Shown here: positions 1 through 12,500 of the stretch, piece by piece
Layout: each line of letters begins with the position of its first letter
How positions within the stretch are numbered: position 1 is the first letter of the stretch
Origin: Rattus norvegicus
Taxonomy: Eukaryota > Chordata > Mammalia > Rodentia > Muridae
NCBI RefSeq assembly: GCF_036323735.1
Contig: NC_086022.1
Location: 73,207,702-73,271,701 of the forward strand
Direction of reading: 5' to 3'
DNA length: 64,000 nucleotides
The notes under the pieces: generated by a model
Database searches by the model: none
Told to the model about the DNA's origin: nothing
What the model saw: the letters and a program-made list of their open reading frames with translations, nothing else
Position numbers and translations under genes: made by a program

Positions 1-290
1 AAGAACTGAATGGTCAATCGCAAAGCAAGAGAAGATAGGTAAGACAGAATGGCAGAGAAAGGAACTCTGGGAAATAGCAGGAGATTTGCCAGTCAGACTC
101 AGAGGAAGAAACAGATGCCAGCACTGAGGAGAGGTAACAAGCCGCATGGCAGAAGATAGATTAGAATAAATGGGTAAATTTAAGCTAAACAAGATAGTTG
201 GAAACAGGTTTAAGCCGTAAAGCCTAGGCTTCATAAATAACAACAGTCTGTGTCATTATTGGGTGGTTCGTGGGTTCCAGACAGTCCAGT
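1..290 (+). mobile_element. Possible rodent ERV LTR fragment, cut by the window edge
   Basis: From about position 80 the sequence resembles, from memory, a dispersed murid LTR-like repeat: an AGAGGTAACAAGCC block, then an AATAAATGGGT block, then a CTGTGTCATTATTGGG block. The left end lies outside the window and no TG/CA end or target duplication can be seen. The family assignment is recall only. Confidence 0.35.
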
Positions 291-2164
291 AGGAAATATG
301 AATGGATATATGAAAGAGGAACAACGTAGAGTAGAGGTTCTAGCCCTTTCTGTGTGGAGAGTGAACTCTTAAAGGTCATGGGACTGCGTTTAGTGATGAT
401 CATTTTAAATAGTTCTCAGGATGATGTGCTAATTTGTTGACAAAAGACCAAACTAGTGCTGTTGTTTTCTGAAGCGGTTATATAAGTGAAGCCATATATA
501 ATTTTATATAAAGAAATTACAATAATAGGACAAAACAAAGTTAGAAACAAAATCCCAATACTGTGAGAATGACTTTTCTATTAAAGTCATTGGTAGCAGC
601 TGAGTAAAACGTAAAACAGGGAAGTCTACAATTTCCTTACTCTCCTTTTAAATGTCTTTATCAATGACAAGCAGAGGAGAATATAGAGTTGCTCTTTATT
701 TCTGGACCCTGATTAGGCTGTCAATTTTACTGGAAAAGCTTTCAAATATTTTTTTTAAAGGAACTGAGCAGCATGGGACTTAGGCAAGGGATCTGTGCAG
801 GTGAGTGGACAGCTGAGAAGGAGAGAATCAGAGCAGCCCCAGAATCTTTATTCATCTTCCCAGGATGGAATCAAACTTGCCACACACAGGCTCAGAGGAC
901 CTGGAGACATATGTGGACACGGAGGCCAGTTCAGTCTGCCTTATAGCTCTCACATTCTGACGAACAGGCATCTTGGAAGGAAGAAGAGACTTGTAACTAC
1001 TGTCTTCTTATATTCAGATGATAAGGGAGGGGCACACAAGCTATTTAGAATGCCTGAACTGGCTTCTGACAAAGATTCACTCTCTAAGTAATGAATGGTT
1101 GATTTAAAATGCCCATTTGGTTTATTGGGTCTGTTATTTCGAATGGATCAATTTCGTCTTATCCTTTGTGTGAAAAACCATGAATTTAAAAGGGTGGATT
1201 TGGACATAAATGGCCCAGGTAGAACAATGAAAGATGTGACTAGTAGGAAAATTACTTTGTTTGCGGGGAGGCAAATCTATCAGAGAAAGTTCTAGATAAA
1301 GACGTGTGCAAAGGTTGTTAGTTCCTTAGAGGGAATTCCTTTAGACACACAGCTGACATGGGTACCCATCTCAGCTGTCCCTAGGGTACTGAAGGGAAGT
1401 ACTTCTAGCTGTTGCCCCGGAGCAGAGGCCATGAAGGAACTGAGGAGCCACAGTGAGGGAGGAGTCAGTCTCCTAAACTCAACTCACCACTGGCGGAGTC
1501 CGGTGCATATTCCTTTGTGAAAGAAACCTGTCCTGAATCAGAGCTACTGCTCTTCTGGGCCTACTTCCATGGAATGAATTCTGGTGGCTATGCTCCCAGG
1601 GAAGGCATCTTCGAGGAAGTAATTACATGTGTAATGAAAAGAGACTTAAAGCGTGTTACAGGAGTCTAGGGGCCAGGATATTGCCTATCCATTGTCTTTT
1701 TGTCTCTGTTCTTATTTTCTAATTAAATGGTAAAAATCACATCTGCAGAATTCATTATCTCTGGCTCAGTAGTTTCTCTTCTAAGCATTTATCTTTTAAA
1801 AAAAAGTCAAATGCAGAGATAAAACACATTGCATGTATGTGCTGGTCACACCGTTATTCATAACAAAAAAAGCATCTAACTGTCCAAGAGAAATCAACAT
1901 AATACTCCACTCAAGGACCACACATCGTGAGCATCACCTACCAGCATATGATTATATCAGCCTTAGGTCCACTCAAAGACAATAGGTTAATGTGTACACA
2001 AGCATTGTTATACACATTAGAAGCATGAGGGGAAATACATGAAAATTACATAATGACTACATTATATTGTAATTCTGAATACAGAATTTCCCTCATTTTT
2101 CTGGCCATCTCAAATTTTCTCTAGTGACCATGTACTAGCACATAAATGTGAATACCAGAGACTT
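291..2164. other. No recognised feature
   Basis: AT-rich sequence with two short chance ORFs (98 and 66 codons) that show no domain, codon pattern or splice context. I recognise no SINE, LTR or L1 piece. Confidence 0.5.
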
Positions 2165-2950
2165 GGGAGGTGAGAGACTCTCAGGACTCAAAGGGAGGGA
2201 CCTTAGATGAAATGTCCTACAGTGGGGAGAGGGAACTTGTGGAGTCCACCTCCAGTAGAAAGACAGGACATTATGTGGAGGGATGGGGTTGCCATCCCAC
2301 AGTCAAAAACTCTGACCCAGAATTGTTCCTGTCTGAACGAACTGCAGGGTCAAAAGTGGAGAAGAGCCTGAGGGAAAGGAGGTCCAGGGACAGCCCAAAG
2401 TGGGATCCAGCTCAAGGGGAGGACCCTATTACTGATACTATGGTATGCTGACTAACAGGAGCCTAGCATGACTGACTGCCTTCCGAGAGGCCTATCAAGC
2501 AGCTGAAAGAGTCAGATGCAGATACTTACACCCAAGCGATGGAAAAAAGCTGGGAACCTCTGTGGTTGAATTAGGGAAAAGCTGGAAGAAGCTGAGGAGG
2601 AGAGTGACCTCATAGGAAGACCAGCAGTCTCAACTAACCTGGACCCTCAAGATCTCTCAGACACTGGGCCACCAACCAGGCAGCATACACAAGCTGAGAT
2701 GAGGCCCCCAACACATATATACCAGAGGACTCCTGGGTCTTGACTCAGTGAGAGAGGATGCACTTAACCTTCAAGAGACTTGAGGCCCCAGGGAGTGAGT
2801 AGGTCTGATGGGGTGGGGGTGGAGGGTTGCAGGGTGGGAACATCCTTTTGGATGAGGAGATATGGGATATGGAACAGTCAGAGGGCGGACCAAGAGGGGG
2901 GAAATGACTGGACTTTAAAAGTAGTTTAAAGAATTAAAAAATAAAAAAAG
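2165..2950 (+). mobile_element. Old murid L1 3'-UTR-like repeat, copy A
   Basis: This roughly 785-bp segment recurs on the same strand at 8711-9525 with the same block order: a GACTCTCAGGACTCAAAG start, an ACAGTGGGGAGAG block, a CAGATGCAGATA block, an ACCAGCAGTCTCAACTAACC block, a G-rich stretch at about 2810-2900 and an A-rich end at 2935-2950. A purine/G-rich tract followed by an A tail is the layout of a rodent L1 3' UTR. From memory it matches Lx-era L1 tails. A different non-autonomous retroposon is not excluded. The 93-codon ORF inside it is a chance frame. Confidence 0.6.
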
Positions 2951-3840
2951 GTACTGTACATACAGTATTTCACTGGAAACCAAAGTTTTAGTTTAATGTA
3001 AGTTCAGTCAAACTATTTATTATGTGGCTTGCTGAAGTTCCTAATGTAAAGAGTTGAATTCCATACAACTGTAGCATCTATTCTAAAAAGAACAGCAGCA
3101 AACTACTTATGTGCAGTCTGGTTTAGAATGCCTTGCCTAGCTCTTGGCTAGACATTTTAAGATTGTCACTGTTGACCTATAGCTCCTACATAGAACCTTA
3201 CAGTGGGGTGAGAGAAGCTGGTGGAAAGTGAAAAACCACCAAAGCTCATTATACAGATGCATGAAATTGTCACAGAATAAAACATGATGAAAATAAAAAG
3301 AATTCATGATAAAGCCCTGTTACTGACCTCAAGCATGCCACTTATGGTAGAAGCATGATACTCAGATCCAAAAAATTTCAGGAATACAATGAAATCAAAT
3401 ATAAATACTGTACTGCCGAGCTCAGGAGACAGGAAGGGTGTTCTGTCCAGGCTGATAAGATCTTTGCTCACAACCTTTTGGGCATGCATTCACTACTTCC
3501 TTACTTATTAAGGAATACTTGGATTTATTCTAAAATCAAACACATAAACTAAACAAAAACTTAAAAATTGCTGTCTTTAAACCAATAAAAATATAAGAAA
3601 ACTTTTGTAAATAGTAACTATCTTATTCATCTCTAAGTTTTTGCCATTCGATCTGTGATTATTTGCAATGCTGCCCACCCATTTAACGTAGTAAGTACTA
3701 TGAATATGTTATCTTTTGTTTAATTATATATTTCTGTACTTTAAATATTATTTCTTCCAGTTCTAAATGTTTGTGTTTAATTTCTTTCTGGGTGGCTTCT
3801 TTTCTTTTCTTTTTTTGTGATTTGGTTGCTTTATTTTGCT
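2951..3840. other. No recognised feature
   Basis: AT-rich sequence. The overlapping 61- and 65-codon ORFs on opposite strands near 3304-3552 look like chance. Confidence 0.5.
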
Positions 3841-4245
3841 GGCCTAAAGAAATCCCACCGGACTCTTCGAAGCGCAATGGAGACTGTGGTGTGGAGTAAT
3901 GTAACTATGGAGGGAGGCGTAACTATATCGGACGTCCTCCCTCCAGGCCCTCCTCGGCTGTGCCTCACTGCCTCTTCCCACGCTCTTCTTCTGAGCAGTA
4001 GGACAGCCGCAGCACACACAGGTCAGTTTCTCAACACTCTGAGATCTTCGTCATATTTCATTATGTTCCTCTCAGGTGACCTGCAAAGTAGGAACAACGG
4101 GAACAACAGGAAATGGCAGTCTCAGATACGGGCCAGGAAACTTCTGTTGCACCACCCGCATGTCAGAAGCTTAAGAAAATGTCCTTTTCATGCTTCAGTT
4201 TGTTTTCCAGTCGAATACATACATTGCTTATGTTCTTAAATAAAA
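3841..4245 (+). other. CpG-richer, exon-like patch of unknown identity
   Basis: I count about 14 CpG in 405 bp, nine of them in 3841-4020, in a neighbourhood that is nearly CpG-free. A T-rich stretch lies just upstream (3797-3838). A donor-like CAG|GTCAGT occurs at 4018-4026. The patch ends in an A-rich run containing AATAAA near 4240. The + strand is open for 140 codons (3817-4239), but the predicted protein shows no domain I know. It could be a noncoding exon, a processed pseudogene fragment or an unnamed repeat. Confidence 0.3.
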
Positions 4246-4261
4246 AAATACTTTATGTGGA

Positions 4262-4450
4262 TGAGTGTTTTTCCTGTATGTAGGTCTATATACCAGGTAC
4301 ATTAAGTATCTACAAGGGTCAGAAGAAGGCACTGGATCACCTGCAATGGGAGTCACAGCTGGCTCTGAGCTGCCCTGTGGGTGTGGGAAACAAACACATG
4401 TCCTCTGTGAACAGTGATTGTTCTTACTAATGAGCCACCTCTCCAGCCCC
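4262..4450 (-). mobile_element. B3-type SINE
   Basis: Read on the minus strand it starts with GGGGCTGGAGAGGTGGCTCA at about 4449, the tRNA-derived head shared by B2 and B3. The body toward 4262 resembles B3 rather than B2. It is diverged and has lost a clean A-rich tail. Confidence 0.7.
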
Positions 4451-5315
4451 TGTTATTTATGTATTTTAATCAGATATTCAAACAGTCAATTTACAGAACC
4501 GAACTACATGATGCCTAAACCCACATGTATAAATGTATAACTTTATAGAGATACCTAGAAACCATATTAATTGCAGTGCGTTGGACAGCCCAGTGCATCG
4601 GCTATAACCTTTATAGGAAATATATACTACTATAGTTTTCAAATATGAGTCTTCACTCAAAGGCAAGGCTCCATATCCAACAGATGGTAGCTTCCCCTCA
4701 GAGGTCCTCTTTCTTGAGCCAGCAGTTGTCGGTCCTGAAGTACTATTTGTCTAGCTTCTTTAATTCACCAGTGAATGAAAAGAAAGAAAAGGAAAAGGAG
4801 GACATGACTACTCCTAAAGGATGGAGAAAGCTTACTATAGACCTGTGAGAGCCTAAGAAGAAGAGGTATCTGGAAAAGTTCAGACTTGACCTTGCCAGCA
4901 GACCGAGCAGGCAGGCCATGTGAGGACGGGGGTGGAGTGGGGTGGGGGGGGAAGAGGAAGAGAGGAGAATCAGGAGCAGAGCCAAGAGGGCAAGAAGCCC
5001 AACAGGCCAAAAAGGACTGGGGTAGGCAAAATGGTTTCATTATATAGGGGGAATAAGAGCAGCTGTGATACAGCAAGCCCAGCCCAGTCCCTGGGCAGAA
5101 GTTTAGGGTAGGGGGCAGAATATACCAGTTAGGAGGAGGCTGTAACAGGTAGGGAACTGAGAGATGCTGGTGGCCAGAGATTGCTTTGATATGTTAATAG
5201 ACACCTCAGCCACTTGCCCCTGGTTTGAGACCAACAATCATGCTGCAGGATTTTTCTGTTGTATGTTTGTTTGCTTGTTTTAAGCTTTATTTACCAATTT
5301 TCTGACCCAAAAAGT
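4451..5315. other. No recognised gene; purine-rich stretch
   Basis: Contains a G/A-rich tract around 4920-5000. Several short ORFs on both strands there arise from the skewed composition. Confidence 0.45.
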
Positions 5316-5395
5316 GAAAAACAAACAAACAAACAAACAAAAAAAACCCAAAACCCAAACCAAATCAAATCAACAAACAAAAAACCTCCAACCTA
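5316..5395. repeat. (AAAC)n / A-rich low-complexity
   Basis: A short run of CAAA units grades into degenerate A/C-rich sequence. It is one of several AAAC-type expansions in the window. Confidence 0.85.
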
Positions 5396-5937
5396 GGAAA
5401 GAAGAGGTCAGAGCAGTTGTCTGTTCTTAGAACATGCTGCTCTCACCACCATCCAAGAAGTCACTCTAAGAAACTGAGTAGGCATTCCACTTTTAAACTG
5501 ATCCTAGCTCATGTCTTAGTGGCTCCATTTCTGGCTGGCCCCAGCTGTTTCCAAGGGTGCAGAGTGAAGAACAGTAGATGGCTATCAGTCATTCATCAGT
5601 TACAATTACCATGTGCATCCAATTATCTAATCACAGCTTGCAGAAACTACCACCACCTAACAGTTCAAAATCAGTTTAACACAGACGCATCAGGGTGATT
5701 GTGATACTCTAGCATTACCTAATGCGCATCGCTGCCCTGGTCATGTTTCATCTAAACGAACAATGCATGTGCTGTCTTGGCCACATCACGTACACTGGGG
5801 GAAAAGAGAGCAGAACATTCTACAGTAATGGGATTGTCTGGGTAATCACATGCCGCTCCTTCAAACCATCAAAGGCACAAATTCATTGAGCTTCTAATTG
5901 AGTTCTAATCCCAGAACTGTGGTTTAATGGATATTCT

Positions 5938-5990
5938 CTCTTTCTCTCTTCCTTCCCTCCTCCTTCCGTCTCTGTCTCTCCCTTTCTTTT
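5938..5990. repeat. Pyrimidine-rich tract
   Basis: Almost pure C/T sequence of about 50 bp. Confidence 0.7.
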
Positions 5991-6134
5991 CTGTTAATCA
6001 CAGAAACTGTATCGTTATGCAAAACTGTTAGCATGGCTACTCCAGGTATATCTCCCAAGCTATGTTTTTACTTCTGTTGGTTGCTTTTCTTTCTTCACAG
6101 TTTCTACATCTGGTTCTTTTAATGTTTAGAAACA

Positions 6135-6255
6135 ACTCTGACTGTTCTATATATTTTAAAATTTTATTAATTATTTAAGAATTTCATGCATTGTATTTTG
6201 AGCATATTTATTTTCCTCCCTCATGTCCTTCCAGATCCACTCAATTTTGTGTCCT
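6135..6255 (-). mobile_element. Old L1 (Lx-like), 3' end, left of an inserted LTR
   Basis: The minus-strand 3' terminus of an old murid L1. The T-rich start is the inverted A tail, followed by a TTTCATGCATTGTATTTTGA block and a CTTCCAGATCCACTC block, as at 41800-41960. Continuity with 6901 onward is interrupted by the LTR at 6256-6895. Confidence 0.65.
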
Positions 6256-6895
6256 TATGCTGGATAATTTTATGTCAACTTGACGAAAGCTAAAATCATC
6301 TAAGAGGAGGAAACACCAACTAAGAAAATGCCTTCATAAGACTGGCTTGTGGGGAAGCCTGGAAGGCATTTTTCAATTAGTGACTGCTGGAGGAAGGCGG
6401 AGCCCACAGCGGCTGGTGGTTCCAGGCCTGGGCTGGTGGTCCTGAGTTCTATAAGAAAGCAGGCTGAGCAAGCCATTAGGAGCAAGTCAGTGAGCAGCAC
6501 CCCTCCGTGGCCTCTGCATCAGCTCCTCTCTCCAGGTTCTGGCCTTGCTTGAGTTCTTGTCCTGATTTTCTTCAACAATCAGCTGCAACATGGAAGTATA
6601 AGCCAAAAACAAAACAAAAGAAAACAAAACAAAAACCCACAACACACACAACCAAAAACAAACAAACAAACAAACAAACAAACAAACAAAACAAAAAACC
6701 ACACACACACAACCAAAAACAAACAAACAAACAAACAAACAACAAACAAACAACAAACAAACAAACAAAACAAAACAAAAACCCACAACACACACAACCA
6801 AAAACAAACAAACAACAAACAACAAACCCTTTCCTTCCCGACTTGCTTTTTGGTCATGGTGTTTTATCACAGCAATAGAAGCTCTAACTCAGACA
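6256..6895 (+). mobile_element. Solo ERVL-MaLR-type LTR, enlarged by an internal AAAC array
   Basis: The order of blocks is that of a common murid MaLR (MT/ORR1 group) LTR: TGTCAACTTGAC near the start, a TTCTATAAGAAAGCAGGCTGAGCAA-like promoter block near 6450, CCTCTGCATCAGCTCC, and TTGGTCATGGTGTT near the end, closing in CAGACA. It is flanked by a perfect 5-bp duplication GTCCT (6251-6255 and 6896-6900), the size expected for ERVL-class integration. The first two bases are TA instead of TG. The usual AATAAACCC region has become a roughly 230-bp array. No internal retroviral sequence is present. Confidence 0.8.
6598..6830. repeat. Compound (AAAC)n / CACA array with higher-order repetition
   Basis: About 230 bp with only A and C on the + strand apart from very few bases. 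A CCCACAACACACACAACCAAAAACAAAC segment occurs near 6636 and again near 6781, with a variant near 6698. Whole blocks have therefore duplicated, not just the tetramer. The long ORFs across it on both strands are artefacts of stop-poor low complexity. Confidence 0.9.
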
Positions 6896-6900
6896 GTCCT

Positions 6901-7560
6901 CATATTTTCTTTTAACCCATTGGGCCCATTAGTGCTGTTCATGTGCCCTTAAGTGTGTGGTCATCTACTGAAACACGTTAGAGCTACCGTGGACCATACT
7001 CTTAAAGAAAGCTAACTGTCCTTGTTCTGCAAGTTATCAACTACTAATAGCATCTCAGCCAGTGGGCCAGTGGTGGGACTTTGTTTTGTGCACACTTTCT
7101 GTCCTCCATGCTAGGGTGTTGTCTGTTTGAGTGTGTGCAGGTTCTGTATATGCTACCATAGTCACTATGAATTCCTATGTGCAACTGCCCTGTTGTGTTC
7201 AGAAAACAGCTTCCTTGGGCCATTTATCACCTCTGGCTCTTATATACTTTCTGCCTCCATCTATCACAATAATGCCTGAGTCTTATGAGGTGGTGACAGT
7301 GTCATAGATTTCCCATTTAGGACTGAGCACACCACACTCTTCTTATTCTTTGCATCTTGACCAATTGTGTATCTCTGTGTTAGTAGCTATTTGCCTCGAA
7401 AAGAATTTTCTCTTAGTTTTAAGAGATATAACTCATTCCTGGCACAGATTTGGGGGTCACAAACTTGTGGTTAAGTAGGACACAGGCTCTAGGGAGAACC
7501 TATTACTAGCACTCTGTACACAGCATTAAACAGACTACTCATGACTTTTCATTATACCCA
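6901..7560 (-). mobile_element. Old L1 (Lx-like) 3' UTR, right of the inserted LTR
   Basis: Continues the minus-strand L1 of 6135-6255. From memory the order TTTTAACCCATTGGGCCCA, ATCTACTGAAACA, CCTCTGGCTCTTA and CCCATTTAGGACTGAGCAC is that of an inverted Lx-type 3' UTR. The right boundary is uncertain. Confidence 0.6.
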
Positions 7561-8710
7561 CAGATTAATGCGTCTCTCAAACCTCATACACATTCACTTA
7601 CAAATGCTACTTGTTGAAGATTATAACATTACTAAAAGCAATTACCAACAGGGGGCTAACAACCTTCCATTTTGCTACTATTTGGGAGTGCCTGATGCAT
7701 CCCTATTAACAATTATGCATATGTGCATTTGTACAGGCACATGAAGACTCACACCTCACTGGCCATACTGTTTTGATTTCTGTTTACTTCCCACTATATA
7801 TTTAACCTGCTCACTTGCTTTCTATCCTACATAAAATAATTTACAGTTCTTAAATTCCCTACATTTGTTTCCAGATCTTTAATTTGAAGATGTTATGTAT
7901 TTTATATAGATTTTCTATGTTCCATGGAAGCAAGTAGAATAGTTCACTGATGCCAAGGTCATTTAAGTTATTCTCATTACTGGATTATGTTAACATAGCC
8001 ATAAAGGTGTTGTGGAGGAATTTAGCATCTTGTTGCTTTGCATGTTTATAGTCTTAACTAAGCTCAGGAAGCTGAAGGACAGCAAGGAAGAGAAGAGGAG
8101 CCAGCTTAGCTGCCAGAGTATGTTGAAACAAATGCATTTCTTTTGTTCTTCAGGTAAAACAAATAGTTGCTGTTTGTATCTTTTTTGACAAAGATACAAG
8201 CAACTCCAAACTTGGGGAAGACTAAGAAATGCTATTCCCAGTCTACTGTTTGCTCATTTCTTTGGTCCTATACTTGGACCTGGTCCTCCCTATGCTGATA
8301 CCTCTGTATGTCTCAGGACTGTCACATAGAAATAGCACCAAGATGACCATTGCTGGAATGCCGACTAGGGTTGCCTTTAACCTGATAGTGTGGTAATTCG
8401 GTCCCAAGATGTTTCAAGGAAAAGGTGAAGGTGGAATGAGGTCACATGTTCATTTCTGACCTATCCTGGCCCACTTCCCCTTTTTTGTATTCAACTACTG
8501 ATAAGGTCCTGCTCAACTCAGATCTAAACCATGAAGTCCTCTCAAACCATAGTGATCTCCCCTACACATACTTCAGGCTGGGAATGTAAAGAATCTTACT
8601 TTGTCTATGGGACATTCATGCTCTTCAGATGACACACAAGCACTGTGACTGCTTACCCAAACAAATTCTACAGAAGCATGTTTCTTGAGCTTGGATTTAA
8701 AAATGTTCCT
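7561..8710. other. No recognised feature
   Basis: Short ORFs only (67-69 codons). A possible further L1 scrap lies at 7555-7600, too diverged to claim. Confidence 0.45.
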
Positions 8711-9525
8711 TGTCAGACTCTCAGGACTCAAAGCAGGGAGACCCTAGATGAAAGGCCCTACAGTGGGGAGAGAGAACTTATGGACTCCACCTCCAGCAGA
8801 AAGACAGGGCATCAAGTGAGGGATGGGGTTGCTATCCCACAGCCAAAGTTCTGACCTATAATTCTTCCTGTCTGAAAGAAATGCAGGGATGGAAATGGAG
8901 AAGAGCCTGAAGAAAAGAAGGTCCAGCAACAGGCCCAAAGTGGGATCCAGCTCAAGGGGAGGCCCCAAGACCTGACAACATTACTGAGGCTATGGGGCAC
9001 TTACAAAAAGGGACCTACCATGATTTCTCTCCAAAAGACCTAACAAGCAGCTGAAAGAGTCAGATGCAGATATGTGCACCCAACCAACAAACAGAAGCTG
9101 CTGATCCCTCTGGTTGAGTTAGGGAAAAGCTGGAGGAAGCTGAGGAGGAGGGCAACCCTGTGGGAGGACCAGCAGTCTCAACTAACCTGGACCCCCGAGA
9201 TCTCTCACACTGGATCACCAACCAGGCAGCATACACCAGCTGAGATGAGGCCTTCGACACACATACAGCAGAGGACTGCTGGGTCTGGGTTCAGTCAGAG
9301 AAGGTGCACCTAAACCCTCAAGAGACGGGAGGCCCCAGGAAGTTTAGAGGTCTGGTGGGGTGGGTGGGATGGGGACAGGGGTGGGGATGGGAGGGGGGAA
9401 GATGGGGGGGCAGGGAGGAGGTATGGGAATGTGGAATCCTGGGGTGGAGGGTGGACCAGGAGGGGAATAAAATCTAGAGTGTAAAAATAAATAAATGAAA
9501 AATATGGAATCAGAAAAAATAAAGT
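8711..9525 (+). mobile_element. Old murid L1 3'-UTR-like repeat, copy B
   Basis: Second copy of the 2165-2950 repeat in the same orientation, with the same blocks, a longer G-rich segment at 9350-9470 and an AAATAAATAAATG end. ORFs of 62-119 codons here come from the G-rich tract and carry no domain. Confidence 0.6.
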
Positions 9526-12500
9526 TCCTTGTCTGAAAGGAAAATTAACCCTGATGGTTTGAGTATTTGGCAAGTGGATTTTCTTAGATGGCTGGAAACC
9601 TACACAATAACCATTAATGGTCAGAACAATTTGCAAAGAACTCCTATGTCTATGTGCAAGGTCTAACATGAATAGATTTTGAAAATGTGTAATTTAAAAT
9701 TATTTTTGCAAACATTATATTTCTAGGTTGTCAAATGCATTTACCATAGATCTATTCTGAAACTAGACCCCATTTAAAGATATTTTACAGCAATGGATAG
9801 GGGCTAATACTTCCAACTACAGTTAAGCATTATATGGAAAGGAATAATGAGATTTATGGAACATCAATTCTATAAATGTATTTATACATATATAAATCTT
9901 GGAGGTAATATACAAAATGAGGTATGCTGAAAAAAATCAAAACCTTTCCTTTTTCATACATTCTTGACTGTGACATTTAAGTTGTTTATTCATGAGAATT
10001 GTCTAATACATTAGTAAACAAGCCGCAGGATATTTTGGAAAAGTAACGAAGGCTTAGTAATGCAAAATATTTCTCCAGCCTTTCTCCTCTAAGAAACAAA
10101 TGAGGTGAGACGTTCTTTTCAGTGGATGAGTTCAGTGCTCCCTCCTCATCACCTCATTTATCACTTTATTTTGTGCATACAGAAAATCACCTGCCCTGTT
10201 AGGAACTGGCCCCAGCCCCTCTACTAGATGCTAAGCTCTCTGGAGGCAGATCTGGGATTCAGCATCCTTTCTACAGCCCAAAGGCAGAATTCTCATTGTA
10301 AAGTATGTGGATATGGTAAATAAGTAAAAGAGTTCACCAAAGGGAGAGGCGGGAGGAGGAGAAACAGAAGTGTGAATGACAACCCGGTTGCCACCTAGTG
10401 TCTGCTCAAGCCACCATGCTAGGTCAGCGCTTCATCCACAAAACTGCAGTCATCCAAATAACTAGCTTTATCCAATATATTCATCCATTGCTTTAACAGT
10501 TTCTTGCTCTGAGGTACTTTTCTCTTACATTGTCAGAGAAACTCATTAACATAGAAGAACATTAAACATACATGATAGTATGAGTTCTGAGTTGTTGGAG
10601 TTGCTGGTGAGAAGGGCTATTTTTAAGAATTGTGAAGTTATTCTAAAAAAGGAGAGCACAGTAATAGACTGGGTCATAGTCTGATGGTGTCTGGTTGAAG
10701 TAACCAGACAATCAAATGCTATACCTCAAAAGGGTTATCAAAGAAAAGTCTTGAAAAAGTAGGTAATCAAATTAATACAGAATAAGATATAATGCAATAC
10801 TCATTCCCTTAGTAGTCTTATTAGACATTTTTATATCAAAATAGAACATTTATAAGCATACATATGCATATATACATACATATACATGTATAAAACAAAG
10901 TGACAAAGTATTACTGCACGCACAGGAACATGTACACATCTCAGTTCTTTGGGGAACTTGAAGAGCACATGAGAGCTGACATCTACATTATTCGGTGTAT
11001 TCTATAGATGGCACTACAGGTCCAGCAATGATCCCTGCTCCTAAGTCTAGCCTTCATTGTCCAGCTTAGCTAAGCATCATGCTGTACTCTATGAAACCCA
11101 TGTCTGTTCTGAGAGCAGAAATCAGTGTGCAGTGGCAGCCCTCATTTACAACTGCAGGATACACCTCCCGTCTACAATGTAATTAAACATTTCCTTAGAA
11201 TGTAGTGTATCCCACAAAGGCTGGTCTGCTAAAATGATTCTATTTATTCTGTGGTATCTCTTTCAGTGTGCTGTCAAGTGTGGTTTGATGCTGGTTTCCA
11301 AGGTCAAAAAAAGTTTCATTGATAGAATGAAAGATAATGAAGCATTACTGTGAGTACTTGATCTCACAGTACCAAATGGACAGTTTTTATGGCACTGAAA
11401 TCGCACTGTTTAGCCCAGGAAGTTAAGCATCACTCTACAGGGAGATTCTTTCATGTCTGCTGAAGGTGATACATGAGGGATGAAGATAGAGCTCTTTTAC
11501 ATCAGGCTATGTTGCCAAGATAGGATGGGGAGTGTGTCACAGAGCAGCAGCACACTGGCCCAAGCACTGAGGAAATACAAAGGTCAACAATACTTCTAGT
11601 CTCAAAAACCGTATTTTTAGGTCACCTCATATTGATGACTGTTTAGCATTTTTGCAGAGGTCACTAATGGCCACATAAGAAGAAAAAAAATACCACAAAT
11701 GGATCCACAGAACCAGTGTGTCACCTTTCCCCCAACTCTTGACTTTTAATTTTTCTAGGAAAACTCAAGCCAACAGAACATGTCATGGTTAAGTAGCCAT
11801 TTGGCATTATGTTCTTTGGACCAGCTTTTCTTTGTAGGTAAACCATTTCCATATGGTTGGGCGGCAAGACTAACAGTTACTCATTATGACCATCAAGCAA
11901 AGGATGTTGAGTGAAGGGCACTCTTAGCCCAGGTGCACTGCTAAAAGGAAACAATCCCTACAGTCCTTGCCCTCTATTTGTGCTCTGCTCTGAACAAGAT
12001 GCTTTGCTGAACTTTTGTAGCTGACAGTCACCCAGACCATCGGAGACAGTTAATTTCTGTTGACCTTTGTCTGAGCACTTACTTGAAAAGGCTGACAGGG
12101 GAGAGATGAGATGCCCTCTTTCTATCCTTCCTTTGAGCTTACTGCTTCAAGCAGCCTCTCATGCTCACAGCCCCTGTGGCCCAAGAAGCACAGTGCAGAA
12201 ATCAAGAGTGGAGGACAAGAGAGATGCTTCCCATCCAGAAGCAGGGAGAGGCCAAGATGATGAGAAAGCAGTGTGGGTACTTTGGACAGAAGGACAGGAA
12301 GGACGTAAAGTATCAATTCTGACCCTTAATACCTCAAACTGACTGCAGAAATCTTACTTTTCAATTACCTGGATGTTGAGATGCCAAGAAGAATCCAACA
12401 GGGACTCAGAGCTCTAAAAGACCCAGCATATAACAGCATGAATGAGAAAACTCACAAATTGTTAGTACAATGTTGTTACTTTTCTCTGTGTCTCAAGTTT

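Noticed and set aside
6487..6878. ORFs of 79-127 codons on both strands, with Cys/Val/Phe-rich or Lys/Gln/Thr-rich proteins
   Set aside because: Produced by the AAAC array, not by a gene.
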